Shown piece by piece: positions 41,688-50,788 of a stretch of DNA of 64,000 nucleotides (position 1 is the stretch's first letter; every line of letters begins with the position of its first letter). The notes beneath the pieces are model-generated. The model was not told where the DNA came from. It did no database searches and was given only the letters and a program-made list of their open reading frames with translations. The position numbers were made by a program, and so were the translations under genes. The stretch comes from Moritella sp. F3 (GTDB lineage: Bacteria; Pseudomonadota; Gammaproteobacteria; Enterobacterales; Moritellaceae). The stretch lies in NCBI RefSeq assembly GCF_015082335.1, contig NZ_BLRL01000001.1:310001-374000 (forward strand). Reading direction: 5' to 3'.

Positions 41688-42569
41688 TTAAACACTCGTC
41701 GTACAGATAGAATCCGCTTCAAAATCAAAATCTTCTTTTACCAAATCATTCGCACATAACTGCTCTCGCACCTGGCTCAAACCATTACGAATAATCTGTC
41801 TGACTCGTTCACGCGAAATATCCATCAACTTAGCTATCGCTTCTAAGCTCATTGGATCTTGGCCTTTAAAACCAAAGCGCAAGCGAATAATATTCTGACT
41901 ACGAACAGGTAAGTATTCTAATAACGCATCCATGTATTCGTAATAATCACATTTTTCATAGCGGATATCCGGCTGACAATTTGCTTCAGCGGCGACTAAA
42001 TCTTTTAAGCTCGCAAGTAAATTATCACCACTGATGATCTCTTTATCCAATGAACCTTCATTGAAGTAATGGCCTAAGATATTCAACACTTTCCGCGGTG
42101 AAATCTTTAACTCTTGCGAGATCTTGGTGATCCCCTCATTTGTATCGAGATCAAGTCCAAGTTCAGAAGAGGCTTTGAGGATCTGTTTATAAACACGGGT
42201 AACATGAATCGGGATCCGGATCGTACGAGAATGGTTCATGATGTACTGCTCGATGTTATTCCTTATCCACCAAACCGCATAGGTTGAAAATCGACAGCCC
42301 CTCTCAGGATCAAATTTATCAACTGCATGCATTAACCCTGTATTACCCTCTTGAATAATTTCGTCCCAATCAAGCGAGTAATTTTGATATTTCTTTGCCA
42401 CCATAAGCACCAATCTAAGGTTAGATTGGATCATCATATCTCGTGCAGCCTTATCTCCATTTGCTGCAGCAATCGCTGTGTCATATTCTTCTTGTTTAGA
42501 CAGTAACTGACTAAACCGCTGTAGTTCATCAAAATACACGTCAAGTGCGCTGCTGGTTATGTTGCTCAT
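41688..42569 (-). CDS. Sigma-70 family factor, RpoS/RpoH-like paralogue
   Basis: A 293-residue sigma factor. Region 1.2 to 2 is complete (SNLRLVLMVAKKYQN, DEIIQEGNTGLMHAVDKFDPERGCRFSTYAVWWIRNNIEQYI, with RTIRIPIHV); region 3 is present; region 4 reads DALLEYLPVRSQNIIRLRFG, then MSLEAIAKLMDISRERVRQI. Region 1.1 is missing, as in alternative group 2 or 3 factors. The start at 42569 has AGGGA upstream; a frame extending further has no ribosome site. It is closest to the RpoS type, but the region-4 end is distinct and it is not beside nlpD or ftsX, so it is probably an extra factor for stress or surface functions. Confidence 0.8.
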   Translation of the reverse strand: MSNITSSALDVYFDELQRFSQLLSKQEEYDTAIAAANGDKAARDMMIQSNLRLVLMVAKKYQNYSLDWDEIIQEGNTGLMHAVDKFDPERGCRFSTYAVWWIRNNIEQYIMNHSRTIRIPIHVTRVYKQILKASSELGLDLDTNEGITKISQELKISPRKVLNILGHYFNEGSLDKEIISGDNLLASLKDLVAAEANCQPDIRYEKCDYYEYMDALLEYLPVRSQNIIRLRFGFKGQDPMSLEAIAKLMDISRERVRQIIRNGLSQVREQLCANDLVKEDFDFEADSICTTSV

Positions 42570-42808
42570 TAATCGTCCCTGTTTATGATATAACATCATA
42601 GTAACACGGTATGTGACAGCTTGTTTTGTTTTATTGTAGTGATTATCACTAATTAAAAAATCACAACGAAACAAAACGTTAATCAAAAATGGGCTGGATA
42701 AGTTCAGGGGAATGAAATGTGACAGAGATCTCAGGGTGACCATAATAAGGAAGAGCAGCTAGCGCGCCTACTAGCCTGACCTTGTAGCTATTTTGACGAC
42801 AAAACCGT

Positions 42809-42843
42809 GAATAACAAGTGACATATACAGCCACTTGTTATTC
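42809..42843 (-). terminator. Terminator of the NnrS gene
   Basis: GAATAACAAGTG and CACTTGTTATTC are perfect 12-base arms with an 11-base loop, 25 bases after the NnrS stop. The remaining sequence up to the sigma start (42570-42800) is AT-rich with no gene. Confidence 0.7.
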
Positions 42844-42867
42844 GTTTATTTAAACGTTTAATCAGTA

Positions 42868-44082
42868 CTAGCCTGGACGACCATCCACTCTTGGTTTGAA
42901 CAACATTGGCGCATAATGATAAACGAACAAGCCAAACGCGATTAACCAGAATGTAATGCTCACGTTAATAAAAGTAATATAATACTGCATCCAGAAAATC
43001 GGGCCAATTACTCGAATTGTTGCGGCAATAAATATACTCAAGAACCCCCCGAACATCGCTTTAGGCTGTTGTAGCATACGGCCAGTATGACCCAATGATA
43101 CGCGAGATATCATGGCTAAAATTAATCCCCCCATACCGCCAACCGTAATTAGATGCCATAAATGACTCACAAAAGGGACTTGAATAAAGTAACTCATACC
43201 GACGGTAAATAATCCTGCCCAGATAAAGAACAGCGAACCATGTATTGACCATAACAGTGGTACACCAAACGTGATCCACGGTTTCCAACGACACCAGCGA
43301 ATAGCTTGGCTTACACCAGAGAGCAGAAACAGAGTACCAAATACAGCGGCAGGCACAGTAAATAACGGCTGGAGTAATAGCAAGGCCGTAATGATCGCGA
43401 GGCTACCCGTTGCTAATTTTTCTAACCAAGGTAATGGTAATACCTTTGTCGTTTTAGTGCCGTTCGCCGTAAACATAGGCACAACACGACCCGCCATTAC
43501 CGACATTAATACTGCCATCAAGGTAACAGACGCATAAGCCGCTTGGTTAACTGTCATGTTTGCTAAACCTAATTTAGCTAAATGCATTTCAAGGTTCGCA
43601 ACTGTAAATAGCACTAATATCGGTACAAAAAACAAATTACGGTACTGTTTAATTTTCAGTAATGGTTTAGCCAAGATATAAGCGACAGCTGGTAAAAAGC
43701 TCAAATCAATCAGGATAATGACATAGTCATTTAATAGCGTAGGCAACCACATTGGTAACAACAGCGCGGCACGTCCCGCGAGCCAGAGCATGAATAATCC
43801 AAGTAAAGGTAACCCAGAAATACCACGCATCCCCGTCCAGTTTTGGATCGCGGTTAACAGAAAACCAGCAACAATAGCGCAGCCAAAACCGAATAGCATT
43901 TCATGTATATGCCACCATAGTCCGCCACCATAAGGTTGAAAGCTGATATGACCGGATAACATTGCGCCCCAGAGTAATAAAGCGATGACACTAAACAAAG
44001 CGCCAGCTAAGAAGAATGGGCGGAAGCCAAGACGTAACACAGGGAGGATTTTTTGTTCCTCAGCTAAGTCAGTAATTTGCAT
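42868..44082 (-). CDS. nnrS: NnrS family heme/copper membrane protein
   Basis: A 404-residue protein with about twelve membrane segments. The family marks are present: LRLGFRPFFLAGALFSV at the start, GGLWWHIHEMLFGFGCAIVAGFLLTA with its His pair, and VSHLWHLITVGGMGGLILAMISRVSLGHTGR. NnrS proteins bind heme and copper and protect against nitric oxide stress in denitrifiers and pathogens. It stands between the sigma gene and feoC. A terminator separates it from feo, so it has its own promoter; no NsrR or NorR box was recognised in the ~65-base gap. Confidence 0.87.
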   Translation of the reverse strand: MQITDLAEEQKILPVLRLGFRPFFLAGALFSVIALLLWGAMLSGHISFQPYGGGLWWHIHEMLFGFGCAIVAGFLLTAIQNWTGMRGISGLPLLGLFMLWLAGRAALLLPMWLPTLLNDYVIILIDLSFLPAVAYILAKPLLKIKQYRNLFFVPILVLFTVANLEMHLAKLGLANMTVNQAAYASVTLMAVLMSVMAGRVVPMFTANGTKTTKVLPLPWLEKLATGSLAIITALLLLQPLFTVPAAVFGTLFLLSGVSQAIRWCRWKPWITFGVPLLWSIHGSLFFIWAGLFTVGMSYFIQVPFVSHLWHLITVGGMGGLILAMISRVSLGHTGRMLQQPKAMFGGFLSIFIAATIRVIGPIFWMQYYITFINVSITFWLIAFGLFVYHYAPMLFKPRVDGRPG

Positions 44083-44146
44083 GGGTTTGACCTTTAAAAT
44101 AAGAATTAGCTACAGTATATGAGTAAAAATAAGGGCTGTAATTGAC

Positions 44147-44189
44147 AAAAGGCAAATACCCCACTTAATTAGTCAGGTATTTGCCTTTT
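44147..44189 (-). terminator. Terminator of the feo operon
   Basis: AAAAGGCAAATACC (44147-44160) and GGTATTTGCCTTTT (44176-44189) are perfect 14-base arms with a 15-base loop, 44 bases after the feoC stop. Confidence 0.85.
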
Positions 44190-44232
44190 TATTGATGCGA
44201 TGGCTTTATTCGTTATTGGCTAGTTAACACAT

Positions 44233-44469
44233 TTAATTGATAACCTTAATTGACAGTTCGCTTTCTGCATTCCAACGATAGCAAACATCACTCTTTAATT
44301 GTCCAAGTCGCGGACGTTCACTAATCGTTGTTGATATTTTTCCTTTCGCTATCCACAACGCTAACATCGCATCGATACCATCTTCGCTAATTGCAAATTT
44401 TTTAGCCAATTCAGCGCGACTGGTTTTGCCGTTAACAACAAGATGATCTTTCAGGCGCGTTAAAATCAT
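44233..44469 (-). CDS. feoC: FeoC-like regulator of ferrous iron transport
   Basis: A 78-residue winged helix: LTRLKDHLVVNGKTSRAELAKKFAISEDGIDAMLALWIAKGK, which is the FeoC pattern. E. coli-type FeoC has a four-Cys cluster; here only one Cys is left (VCYRW), so an Fe-S cluster is unlikely. The start overlaps the feoB end by 38 bases, with AAGGG six bases upstream. It is last in feoABC. FeoC is thought to protect or regulate FeoB. Confidence 0.8.
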   Translation of the reverse strand: MILTRLKDHLVVNGKTSRAELAKKFAISEDGIDAMLALWIAKGKISTTISERPRLGQLKSDVCYRWNAESELSIKVIN

Positions 44470-46744
44470 ATTGGCCCTTCTCCTCTTGTAGCTTTACTTT
44501 ATTACCTTGTTTCTTCAATAGTGCAACAACGATCACCATAAGCACACTGAATAACCCTATCCAACCCATGCTTGATGCAGGGTGTGCTGCAAACTCAACA
44601 ATTTGATAATACATAGCCGCTACAAAGTAGCCTAAGAACATCGTCCAACCAGCAATGAATACAGCAAATGGTCGACCGAATTCACGTACATACGCGCCCA
44701 TCGCCGCAGCACAAGGCGTATATAGTAGAATAAACAATAAGAATGCAAAGGCTGCTGCGTCAGATCCGAAGCTGTCTTTTAAGTTACCAAAAATAGTCAA
44801 GTCGACTTCTTGATCCTCGGCAACAGCGCTCATATCCGTCAAATCACCAACATCAACACCCAGAGGATCTGAATAACTTAACTCCGAAAGATTGGCAGGA
44901 ATAGATAATACCGCTTCTTTTAAACTCGCTAACAAATCAAATTCGGCATCATCACCTTCCGCACTTGAATACAAGCTATTCAAGGTACCAATCACCGCTT
45001 CCTTAGCAAAAATACCCGTGATAATACCCACGGTCGCTTGCCAGTTATCAGCTTGAATACCAATCGGGGCAAGTAAAGGGGTTGCCACTTGTGCAACTTG
45101 CGACAGTACCGAACTTTCAGTCTCTTCGTTACCAAAGCTACCGTCTGTACCCAATGAATTAAAGAAGCTTAAAAATGCCACCACTAAGACAATCGTTTTA
45201 CCGGCACCAAAGACAAAACGTTTTAGTTTTTGCCAAGTAATAATCAGCATATTCTGCATCGTTGGTAATTCGTAATCAGGCATTTCCATGATAAAGCTAT
45301 CACTGCGACCTGGGTAAAGGCTCCAGCGTAATAATAGCCCCGTGAATACCGCCACTAAAATACCAATAATGTATAAAGCAAAAACAATATTCTGACCATG
45401 TTCAGGGAAGAATGCCGCAGAGAATAATGCATAAACAGGTAAACGAGCACCACATGACATAAACGGTGCCATTGCAGCTGATAATCGACGTTCACGTTCA
45501 TGCTCTAACGTACGCGTCGCCATAATAGCGGGCACATTACAGCCAAAGCCCAATACTAAAGGTACGAATGCTTTACCTGGCAAGCCAATTTTTTGCATTA
45601 CTTTATCTAGTACAAAAGCCGCTCGCGCCATATAACCAGAGCTTTCCAGTAATGACAGAAACAGATACAAGCAACCAATCACCGGAATGAAGGTCGCAAC
45701 CGTTTGTATACCACCACCAATACCATTGGCAATAATCGTGACCAGCCAGACTGGTAATACCCCATCGAGCAGATAATGACCACCATCAACTAACACACTG
45801 CCAAAGCTGATATCAAAGAAATCAATGAATGCGCCACCAATGTTTATCGAGAACATAAACATTAAATACATCACTGCAAAGAAGAACGGAATGCCGATGT
45901 ATTTATTCAAGACTACCTGGTCAACTTTATCGCTGAATGAACGGCTTAACTTACCTTCCTGACGACGTACTTTATTACACAGCTGATGTAAAAATGTATA
46001 ACGTACATTGGCAATATGGAAATCAGTTTCGACTGACTCAGCAACTTTATGCTTAACCTCTGATACCTGAATAAGGATATCTAGGTTTAGTAAGTCATTC
46101 ACCAAACTGTCATTTTCTAATGCACGAACAGCCAGTGCGCGAGGCGCTACATTATGCTCATAAAAATGAATATCTAATTCGCTGATAGCCGCTTCTATTT
46201 CGGTTCCGTAATTCATCGCTAACGGAGTCGTCTTGACACCTTTTTGCACTAACGAATGTAAGTTTTGTTTAAATTCACTGACTTCGTTTTTAGCATTAGC
46301 AGACAGTGCTAATACCGGGCAACCAAGCGCCTTTTCTAATTTTTTAATATCTAATACTTGGCGTTGGCGCGCTAACACATCCATCTTGTTTAATACCACA
46401 ACCATGGGGCGGCCTAACTCACGGAGTTGTAGCGTCATGTATAAACTGCGTTCTAAACAAGAAGCATCGACCACGTTAATGATCAGGTCAGCATCATGAT
46501 TTAATGCCGCTTTCGAGGCAATCATTTCATCAACGCTGTTCACTTCATTGCTGCTGTCCAACGCATAGATACCGGGTAAATCAGTTAATAAGAAGTCATC
46601 ACCCGCATGGCCATAACGACCTGTTTTTTTATCGACAGTCACACCAGCCCAGTTACCAACGCGTTGGTTAGCACCGGTTAAGGCATTAAATAAAGTCGTT
46701 TTACCACTATTTGGGTTACCAATGGTTAGGATTTGATACAACAT
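44432..46744 (-). CDS. feoB: Ferrous iron transporter FeoB
   Basis: A 770-residue inner-membrane transporter. The N-terminal G domain has GNPNSGKTTLFNAL (G1), DLPGIYAL (G3) and LNKMD (G4), and a helical GDI-like region follows. The membrane part has two Gate repeats (FGCNVPAIMATRTLE and LYTPCAAAMGAYVRE), with the Cys/pore motifs. It imports Fe2+ under anaerobic or low-iron conditions. The last residues (SSCC) are Cys-rich. Its ATG overlaps the feoA stop (TAATG), so FeoA and FeoB are coupled. Confidence 0.96.
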   Translation of the reverse strand: MLYQILTIGNPNSGKTTLFNALTGANQRVGNWAGVTVDKKTGRYGHAGDDFLLTDLPGIYALDSSNEVNSVDEMIASKAALNHDADLIINVVDASCLERSLYMTLQLRELGRPMVVVLNKMDVLARQRQVLDIKKLEKALGCPVLALSANAKNEVSEFKQNLHSLVQKGVKTTPLAMNYGTEIEAAISELDIHFYEHNVAPRALAVRALENDSLVNDLLNLDILIQVSEVKHKVAESVETDFHIANVRYTFLHQLCNKVRRQEGKLSRSFSDKVDQVVLNKYIGIPFFFAVMYLMFMFSINIGGAFIDFFDISFGSVLVDGGHYLLDGVLPVWLVTIIANGIGGGIQTVATFIPVIGCLYLFLSLLESSGYMARAAFVLDKVMQKIGLPGKAFVPLVLGFGCNVPAIMATRTLEHERERRLSAAMAPFMSCGARLPVYALFSAAFFPEHGQNIVFALYIIGILVAVFTGLLLRWSLYPGRSDSFIMEMPDYELPTMQNMLIITWQKLKRFVFGAGKTIVLVVAFLSFFNSLGTDGSFGNEETESSVLSQVAQVATPLLAPIGIQADNWQATVGIITGIFAKEAVIGTLNSLYSSAEGDDAEFDLLASLKEAVLSIPANLSELSYSDPLGVDVGDLTDMSAVAEDQEVDLTIFGNLKDSFGSDAAAFAFLLFILLYTPCAAAMGAYVREFGRPFAVFIAGWTMFLGYFVAAMYYQIVEFAAHPASSMGWIGLFSVLMVIVVALLKKQGNKVKLQEEKGQYDFNAPERSSCC

Positions 46745-46971
46745 TACACGGCCTCAACTTCAATTTGTTGCGCAAGTTGCTTACGAATAGCAACAGAAAC
46801 ACCACGCACAGATATTTGCAAAGGATCACCCATAGGTGCACGACGCATTAATGTTACTTCAGTCTGTGGTAATACACCCATCACCATTAATTTTTTGCGC
46901 GTGTCAGCGGGTAAAGCTGACATGTCGGTAATTTTGGCAACGGCACCATCGTTCAATAATGCTAACTTCAT
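46744..46971 (-). CDS. feoA: FeoA, SH3-like partner of FeoB
   Basis: A 75-residue SH3-like protein: KLALLNDGAVAKITDMSALP, ADTRKKLMVMGVLPQTEVTLMRRAPMGDPLQISVRGVSVAIRK, the FeoA pattern. It stimulates FeoB. The start at 46971 was chosen because the family starts there and the longer frame runs through the promoter. It is first of feoABC. Confidence 0.92.
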   Translation of the reverse strand: MKLALLNDGAVAKITDMSALPADTRKKLMVMGVLPQTEVTLMRRAPMGDPLQISVRGVSVAIRKQLAQQIEVEAV

Positions 46972-46986
46972 ATCTGACCCAATCCT

Positions 46987-47005
46987 AATGATAACTATTA
47001 TTATT
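46987..47005 (-). promoter_or_regulatory. Fur box of the feo promoter
   Basis: AATGATAACTATTATTATT agrees at 16 of 19 positions with the Vibrio-type Fur consensus AATGATAATAATTATCATT. It covers the predicted start of transcription, where Fur would repress when iron is present. Confidence 0.7.
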
Positions 47006-47008
47006 AAT

Positions 47009-47049
47009 ATTCTACGCAGGCAGTATAAATAACTATTGATATGAATCAA
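47009..47049 (-). promoter_or_regulatory. FNR-dependent class II promoter of feoABC
   Basis: TTGATATGAATCAA (47036-47049) is a perfect FNR site, TTGAT-N4-ATCAA. On the feo strand a -10-like TAGAAT lies at 47014-47009, which puts the start near 47002 and the FNR centre at about -41, the class II position. It means feoABC is turned on without oxygen, as in E. coli. Confidence 0.8.
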
Positions 47050-47200
47050 TACGCTATAAATAAAATCGCCAAAAACGCAATAAATTAACTATAAAGTAGT
47101 ATTTTTATATAACAAGAGGATTTATCAATAAGAGAGGTATAACAAAAGGATATATGCAGCCCACCACTATGATGATTTTGTGAGCTACATATTTTAAGGC

Positions 47201-47231
47201 TAACAGTTATAAAGTGATTTTATAACTGTTA
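47201..47231. repeat. 12-base inverted repeat after the ABC transporter gene
   Basis: TAACAGTTATAA and TTATAACTGTTA are perfect arms with a seven-base loop, 60 bases after the stop of the ABC exporter gene. A terminator is possible but no T-run follows. Confidence 0.5.
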
Positions 47232-47290
47232 CAGGCATTGCTATAAATTATTATACATAGCGATGCATTACTGTAATAAACTATAAATAA

Positions 47291-49123
47291 CTAGGCGTTC
47301 TCACCTATAAAGCCACCGGTTTGGTGCGCCCAAAGTTGCGCATAAATACCCTTTTTCGCCAATAGTTCTTGATGTGAGCCCTGCTCTATCACGCGCCCTT
47401 CATCTAAAATAATCAAGCGATCCATCGCAGCAATGGTTGATAAACGATGCGCAATAGCAATCACGGTCTTACCGTCCATCAATTCATTAAGGCTATCTTG
47501 AATTGCTGATTCCACTTCAGAGTCTAACGCCGAGGTCGCTTCATCTAATACCAGAATTGGTGCATCTTTTAGCAACACGCGAGAAATAGCGATACGCTGA
47601 CGCTGGCCACCAGAGAGTTTAACGCCACGCTCACCCACTTGTGCATCATAACCCTTGTTACCAAAGGTATCCGTCAACGTACTAATAAATTCATGCGCGC
47701 AAGCTTGTTTTGTCGCTTTCAATAATTGCGCTTCACTCGCGTCTGGGTCACCATACATAATATTATCGCGAATAGTACGATGTAATAACGATGTATCTTG
47801 GGTCACCATCCCGATTTGACCACGCAGGCTATCTTGCTGCACAGTACTGATATTTTGGCCATCAATTTTAATGGCACCCGATTCAACATCATGAAAACGC
47901 ATTAGCAAGTTAACTAATGTCGACTTCCCAGCACCAGACCGCCCGACTAGACCGACTTTTTCACCGGCTTTTATCGTTAGATTTAAGTTATCAATAACAC
48001 CAGCTGATTCACCGTAGTGGAAACTAATATTATCAAATTCGATTTCACCTGCAGAAACTGTTAATGGTTTCGCATTCGGCTTATCTTCAATCTCAATTGG
48101 TTTAGCCAAGGTATTCATGCCGTCAATCACAGTACCCATGTTTTCAAACAGGCCACCGATTTCCCACATGATCCATTTCGACATACTGTTTAGGCGCAGC
48201 GCTAAGCTGATCGCAACGGCAATAATACCAACACTTAAACTTGCATCTAACCACAACATGATCGAGATCGCAGCGACACCGAACAACAGCAAGTAATTCA
48301 ATAGCTCTACGCAGAAAGTAAAACCCGTTACTAGGCGCATTTGTTTATGCACAGTCACCAAGAATTCGTCCATGCCTTCTTCGGCATATACCATTTCGCG
48401 GGAATTATGCGAGAACAATTTAACCGTCGTAATGTTGGTATAACTATCAACTAATCGGCCTGTCATCATAGAACGTGCATTCGCTTGTTCTGTCGAAATT
48501 TTCTTTAGCTTAGGTACAAAGTACAATTGAATCGCAATAAAGCCAACAAACCACGCCAGCATTGGTAGCATAAGGCGCATGTCAGCTTGGCCAATCATGA
48601 CTAACATCGCGATGAAGTACACCGAGATATAGACCAGTACATCTAACAGTTTCATCACTGTTTCACGTACTGATAAGGCTGTTTGCATTACCTTAGTCGC
48701 AATACGACCAGCAAAGTCACTTTGGAAAAAAGACACACTTTGGCGTAATAAATAACGGTGCGCTAACCAGCGAATAGACATAGGATAATTACCCAGTAGT
48801 GTCTGGTGCATAATGAGCGAATGTAGTAACACCAGTAATGGCATTCCCACTAATATCAGTGCACTTAAACCAATTAAATTGGTGCTTTCTTCATTAAGAA
48901 AGTTTTGTGGTTCATGGTTTGATAACCAATCGACAAGCTGACCCATAAAGCCAAATAGCGACACTTCTAATATCGCAATCATCGCGCTTAATACAGCCAT
49001 CGCTAATAAAGGCGACTCAAAACCACGCGTATAGTAACGGCAAAAAGCCACGAGATCTGTCGGCGGCTGTTCGGGTTGGTGTTTCGGGAATGCCGAAGAC
49101 ATTTTTTCAAAAAACTTAAACAT
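47291..49123 (-). CDS. ABC exporter with fused membrane and ATPase domains
   Basis: A 610-residue ABCB-type half transporter. Residues ~35-330 are the six-helix membrane domain; ~365-600 are the ATPase with GLVGRSGAGKSTLVNLL (Walker A), VKLSGGQRQRIAISRVLL (signature) and PILVLDEATSALDSE (Walker B). It belongs to the MsbA/MDR-like group; as a homodimer it would export drugs, lipids or peptides. It is not beside a second half-transporter gene or lpxK, so it is probably not MsbA itself. The substrate is unknown. Confidence 0.85.
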   Translation of the reverse strand: MFKFFEKMSSAFPKHQPEQPPTDLVAFCRYYTRGFESPLLAMAVLSAMIAILEVSLFGFMGQLVDWLSNHEPQNFLNEESTNLIGLSALILVGMPLLVLLHSLIMHQTLLGNYPMSIRWLAHRYLLRQSVSFFQSDFAGRIATKVMQTALSVRETVMKLLDVLVYISVYFIAMLVMIGQADMRLMLPMLAWFVGFIAIQLYFVPKLKKISTEQANARSMMTGRLVDSYTNITTVKLFSHNSREMVYAEEGMDEFLVTVHKQMRLVTGFTFCVELLNYLLLFGVAAISIMLWLDASLSVGIIAVAISLALRLNSMSKWIMWEIGGLFENMGTVIDGMNTLAKPIEIEDKPNAKPLTVSAGEIEFDNISFHYGESAGVIDNLNLTIKAGEKVGLVGRSGAGKSTLVNLLMRFHDVESGAIKIDGQNISTVQQDSLRGQIGMVTQDTSLLHRTIRDNIMYGDPDASEAQLLKATKQACAHEFISTLTDTFGNKGYDAQVGERGVKLSGGQRQRIAISRVLLKDAPILVLDEATSALDSEVESAIQDSLNELMDGKTVIAIAHRLSTIAAMDRLIILDEGRVIEQGSHQELLAKKGIYAQLWAHQTGGFIGENA

Positions 49124-49254
49124 AGAGGATTATTATCTGAGCAATTTAAAGACCGCACCATGGTACTACGGAATTGAGAAAGTGCGTAGTCTACATAGCT
49201 AGATTAGCAAGCCTAAGGCAGTGGTTTATCTTAAATTAAATCTAAAACAAAGCA

Positions 49255-49272
49255 TGTAAATAATTATTTACA
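49255..49272 (+). promoter_or_regulatory. TyrR box (strong)
   Basis: TGTAAATAATTATTTACA is an exact match to the strong TyrR box TGTAAA-N6-TTTACA. It lies 150 bases before the start of a TyrP-like permease gene. TyrR is the known regulator of tyrP and related genes. Confidence 0.75.
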
Positions 49273-49372
49273 CTTTAATTTACACTTTTTACACCAAAAA
49301 CGTTTCACAAAGCCCTATAAAATAAGTAAACTCGCTCAATCTTAGCTATTTATCTATGCTCAAGGTATTTAT

Positions 49373-49390
49373 CGTAAATATAAGTTTACA
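49373..49390 (+). promoter_or_regulatory. Second TyrR box
   Basis: CGTAAATATAAGTTTACA matches the box with one base changed in the first half-site. It lies 33 bases before the permease start codon, about where it would block transcription. Confidence 0.6.
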
Positions 49391-49422
49391 CTATTTAATG
49401 ATTATCCGTAATGGAACGTTTT

Positions 49423-50667
49423 ATGACTTCGAATAAGATAGTAGGCAGTACCCTTATTGTTTCTGGCACCGCGCTTGGTGGTGGTATGTTAGCATTACCT
49501 CTTGCATCGGCTGGTTTAGGTTTTTATCCTGCAGCATTGTTGATCTTCGTTAACTGGGCTTTAATGACCTATACGGCTTTGTTGATGTTAGAAATTCATC
49601 AGCACGCTGAACAAGATGCAACACTTAACTCCCTAGCAAAAAACTTATTGGGTAAACCAGGTCAATATCTAGCGACCTTTGCTTCTTTCTTCTTATTCTA
49701 TGCGCTTTGCGCAGCATACATCGCGGGTGGTGGCTCACAGCTGACTAACAAGATAAATGATTTCATGAGTTTAGAGTTAACGCCTCAGTTTGGCGCTATA
49801 CTGCTAACTATCATAGTGGCGACAGTCGTGTCTATCGGAACACATTCAGTGGATCTGGTAAATCGCGTATTATTTAGTGTGAAAATCATTGTTTTAGCCT
49901 TAACGCTAAGCCTGTTATTTCCACACGTTGAAGCAATCAACCTATTAGAAATGCCTGTACAGCAAGGTTTACTATTGTCTGCGTTACCGGTGATCTTTAC
50001 TTCGTTTGGTTTTCACGGCAGCATCCCCTCTATCGTCCGTTATGTTGGTGTTGATATTAAAACGCTGAAGAAAGTGATGATCTGTGGCGCATCTGCACCG
50101 TTAGTTATCTACCTTTTATGGCAAGCTGCGACTCAAGGTGTGTTGAGTCAGACAGATTTACTGGCTAATAACTCTTTAACGAGCTTCATTACATCACTGA
50201 GTTCTGTATTACAACAACCACAAGTCAGCCAATCTGTGTCTGTATTTGCAGATCTAGCATTAGCAACGTCGTTCTTAGGGGTGAGTTTAGGTTTGTTTGA
50301 TTTGTTATCAGGCATGATGAAACGCGCTAATAGCACCCTTAACAGCAATGAAAGCAGCTCTACTATGAGCACTGATAGCAACTCACACCGAATGAAAACG
50401 GCACTTGTGACCTTCTTACCACCATTAGCTTTTGCCCTGTTTTACCCACAAGGTTTCATTACAGCTTTAGGTTATGCTGCAATTGCATTGGTGATATTAG
50501 CAATCTTCTTACCTGTTGCTATGGTAACAAAACAGCGTAAAGCACAAGCAAGCGGCTACCGTGTTGTCGGTGGAAATGTAACGCTAGTACTTGCTAGCTT
50601 GATGGGTTGTTTAATCATCGCGTCACAATTTTTACAAATGGCGGATGTGATCCCAGCGGTTGGTTAG
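49423..50667 (+). CDS. tyrP: Aromatic amino acid permease, TyrP/Mtr type
   Basis: A 414-residue permease of the HAAAP family with about eleven membrane segments. It opens with IVGSTLIVSGTALGGGMLALPLASAG, the family signature, and has FHGSIPSIVRYVG in the middle, close to TyrP and Mtr. It imports tyrosine or tryptophan with protons. The start at 49423 has GGAA six bases upstream. Two TyrR boxes precede it, which argues for TyrP. A loop of ~30 Ser/Asn-rich residues near 300 is an insertion. It stands alone and ends before a strong terminator. Confidence 0.85.
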   Translation: MTSNKIVGSTLIVSGTALGGGMLALPLASAGLGFYPAALLIFVNWALMTYTALLMLEIHQHAEQDATLNSLAKNLLGKPGQYLATFASFFLFYALCAAYIAGGGSQLTNKINDFMSLELTPQFGAILLTIIVATVVSIGTHSVDLVNRVLFSVKIIVLALTLSLLFPHVEAINLLEMPVQQGLLLSALPVIFTSFGFHGSIPSIVRYVGVDIKTLKKVMICGASAPLVIYLLWQAATQGVLSQTDLLANNSLTSFITSLSSVLQQPQVSQSVSVFADLALATSFLGVSLGLFDLLSGMMKRANSTLNSNESSSTMSTDSNSHRMKTALVTFLPPLAFALFYPQGFITALGYAAIALVILAIFLPVAMVTKQRKAQASGYRVVGGNVTLVLASLMGCLIIASQFLQMADVIPAVG

Positions 50668-50700
50668 AGCACTTAACAAAAACAGTGAATTGGCCATATA

Positions 50701-50739
50701 AATAAGCCCCGCTATCAATACATGATAGTGGGGCTTATT
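50701..50739. terminator. Strong bidirectional terminator
   Basis: AATAAGCCCCGCTATCA and TGATAGTGGGGCTTATT are nearly perfect 17-base arms with a five-base loop between two convergent units. Confidence 0.85.
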
Positions 50740-50788
50740 ATTTAGTGCTGATTGTTATTTCAGAGAATTACTTTCGTTAATCTTTTAA

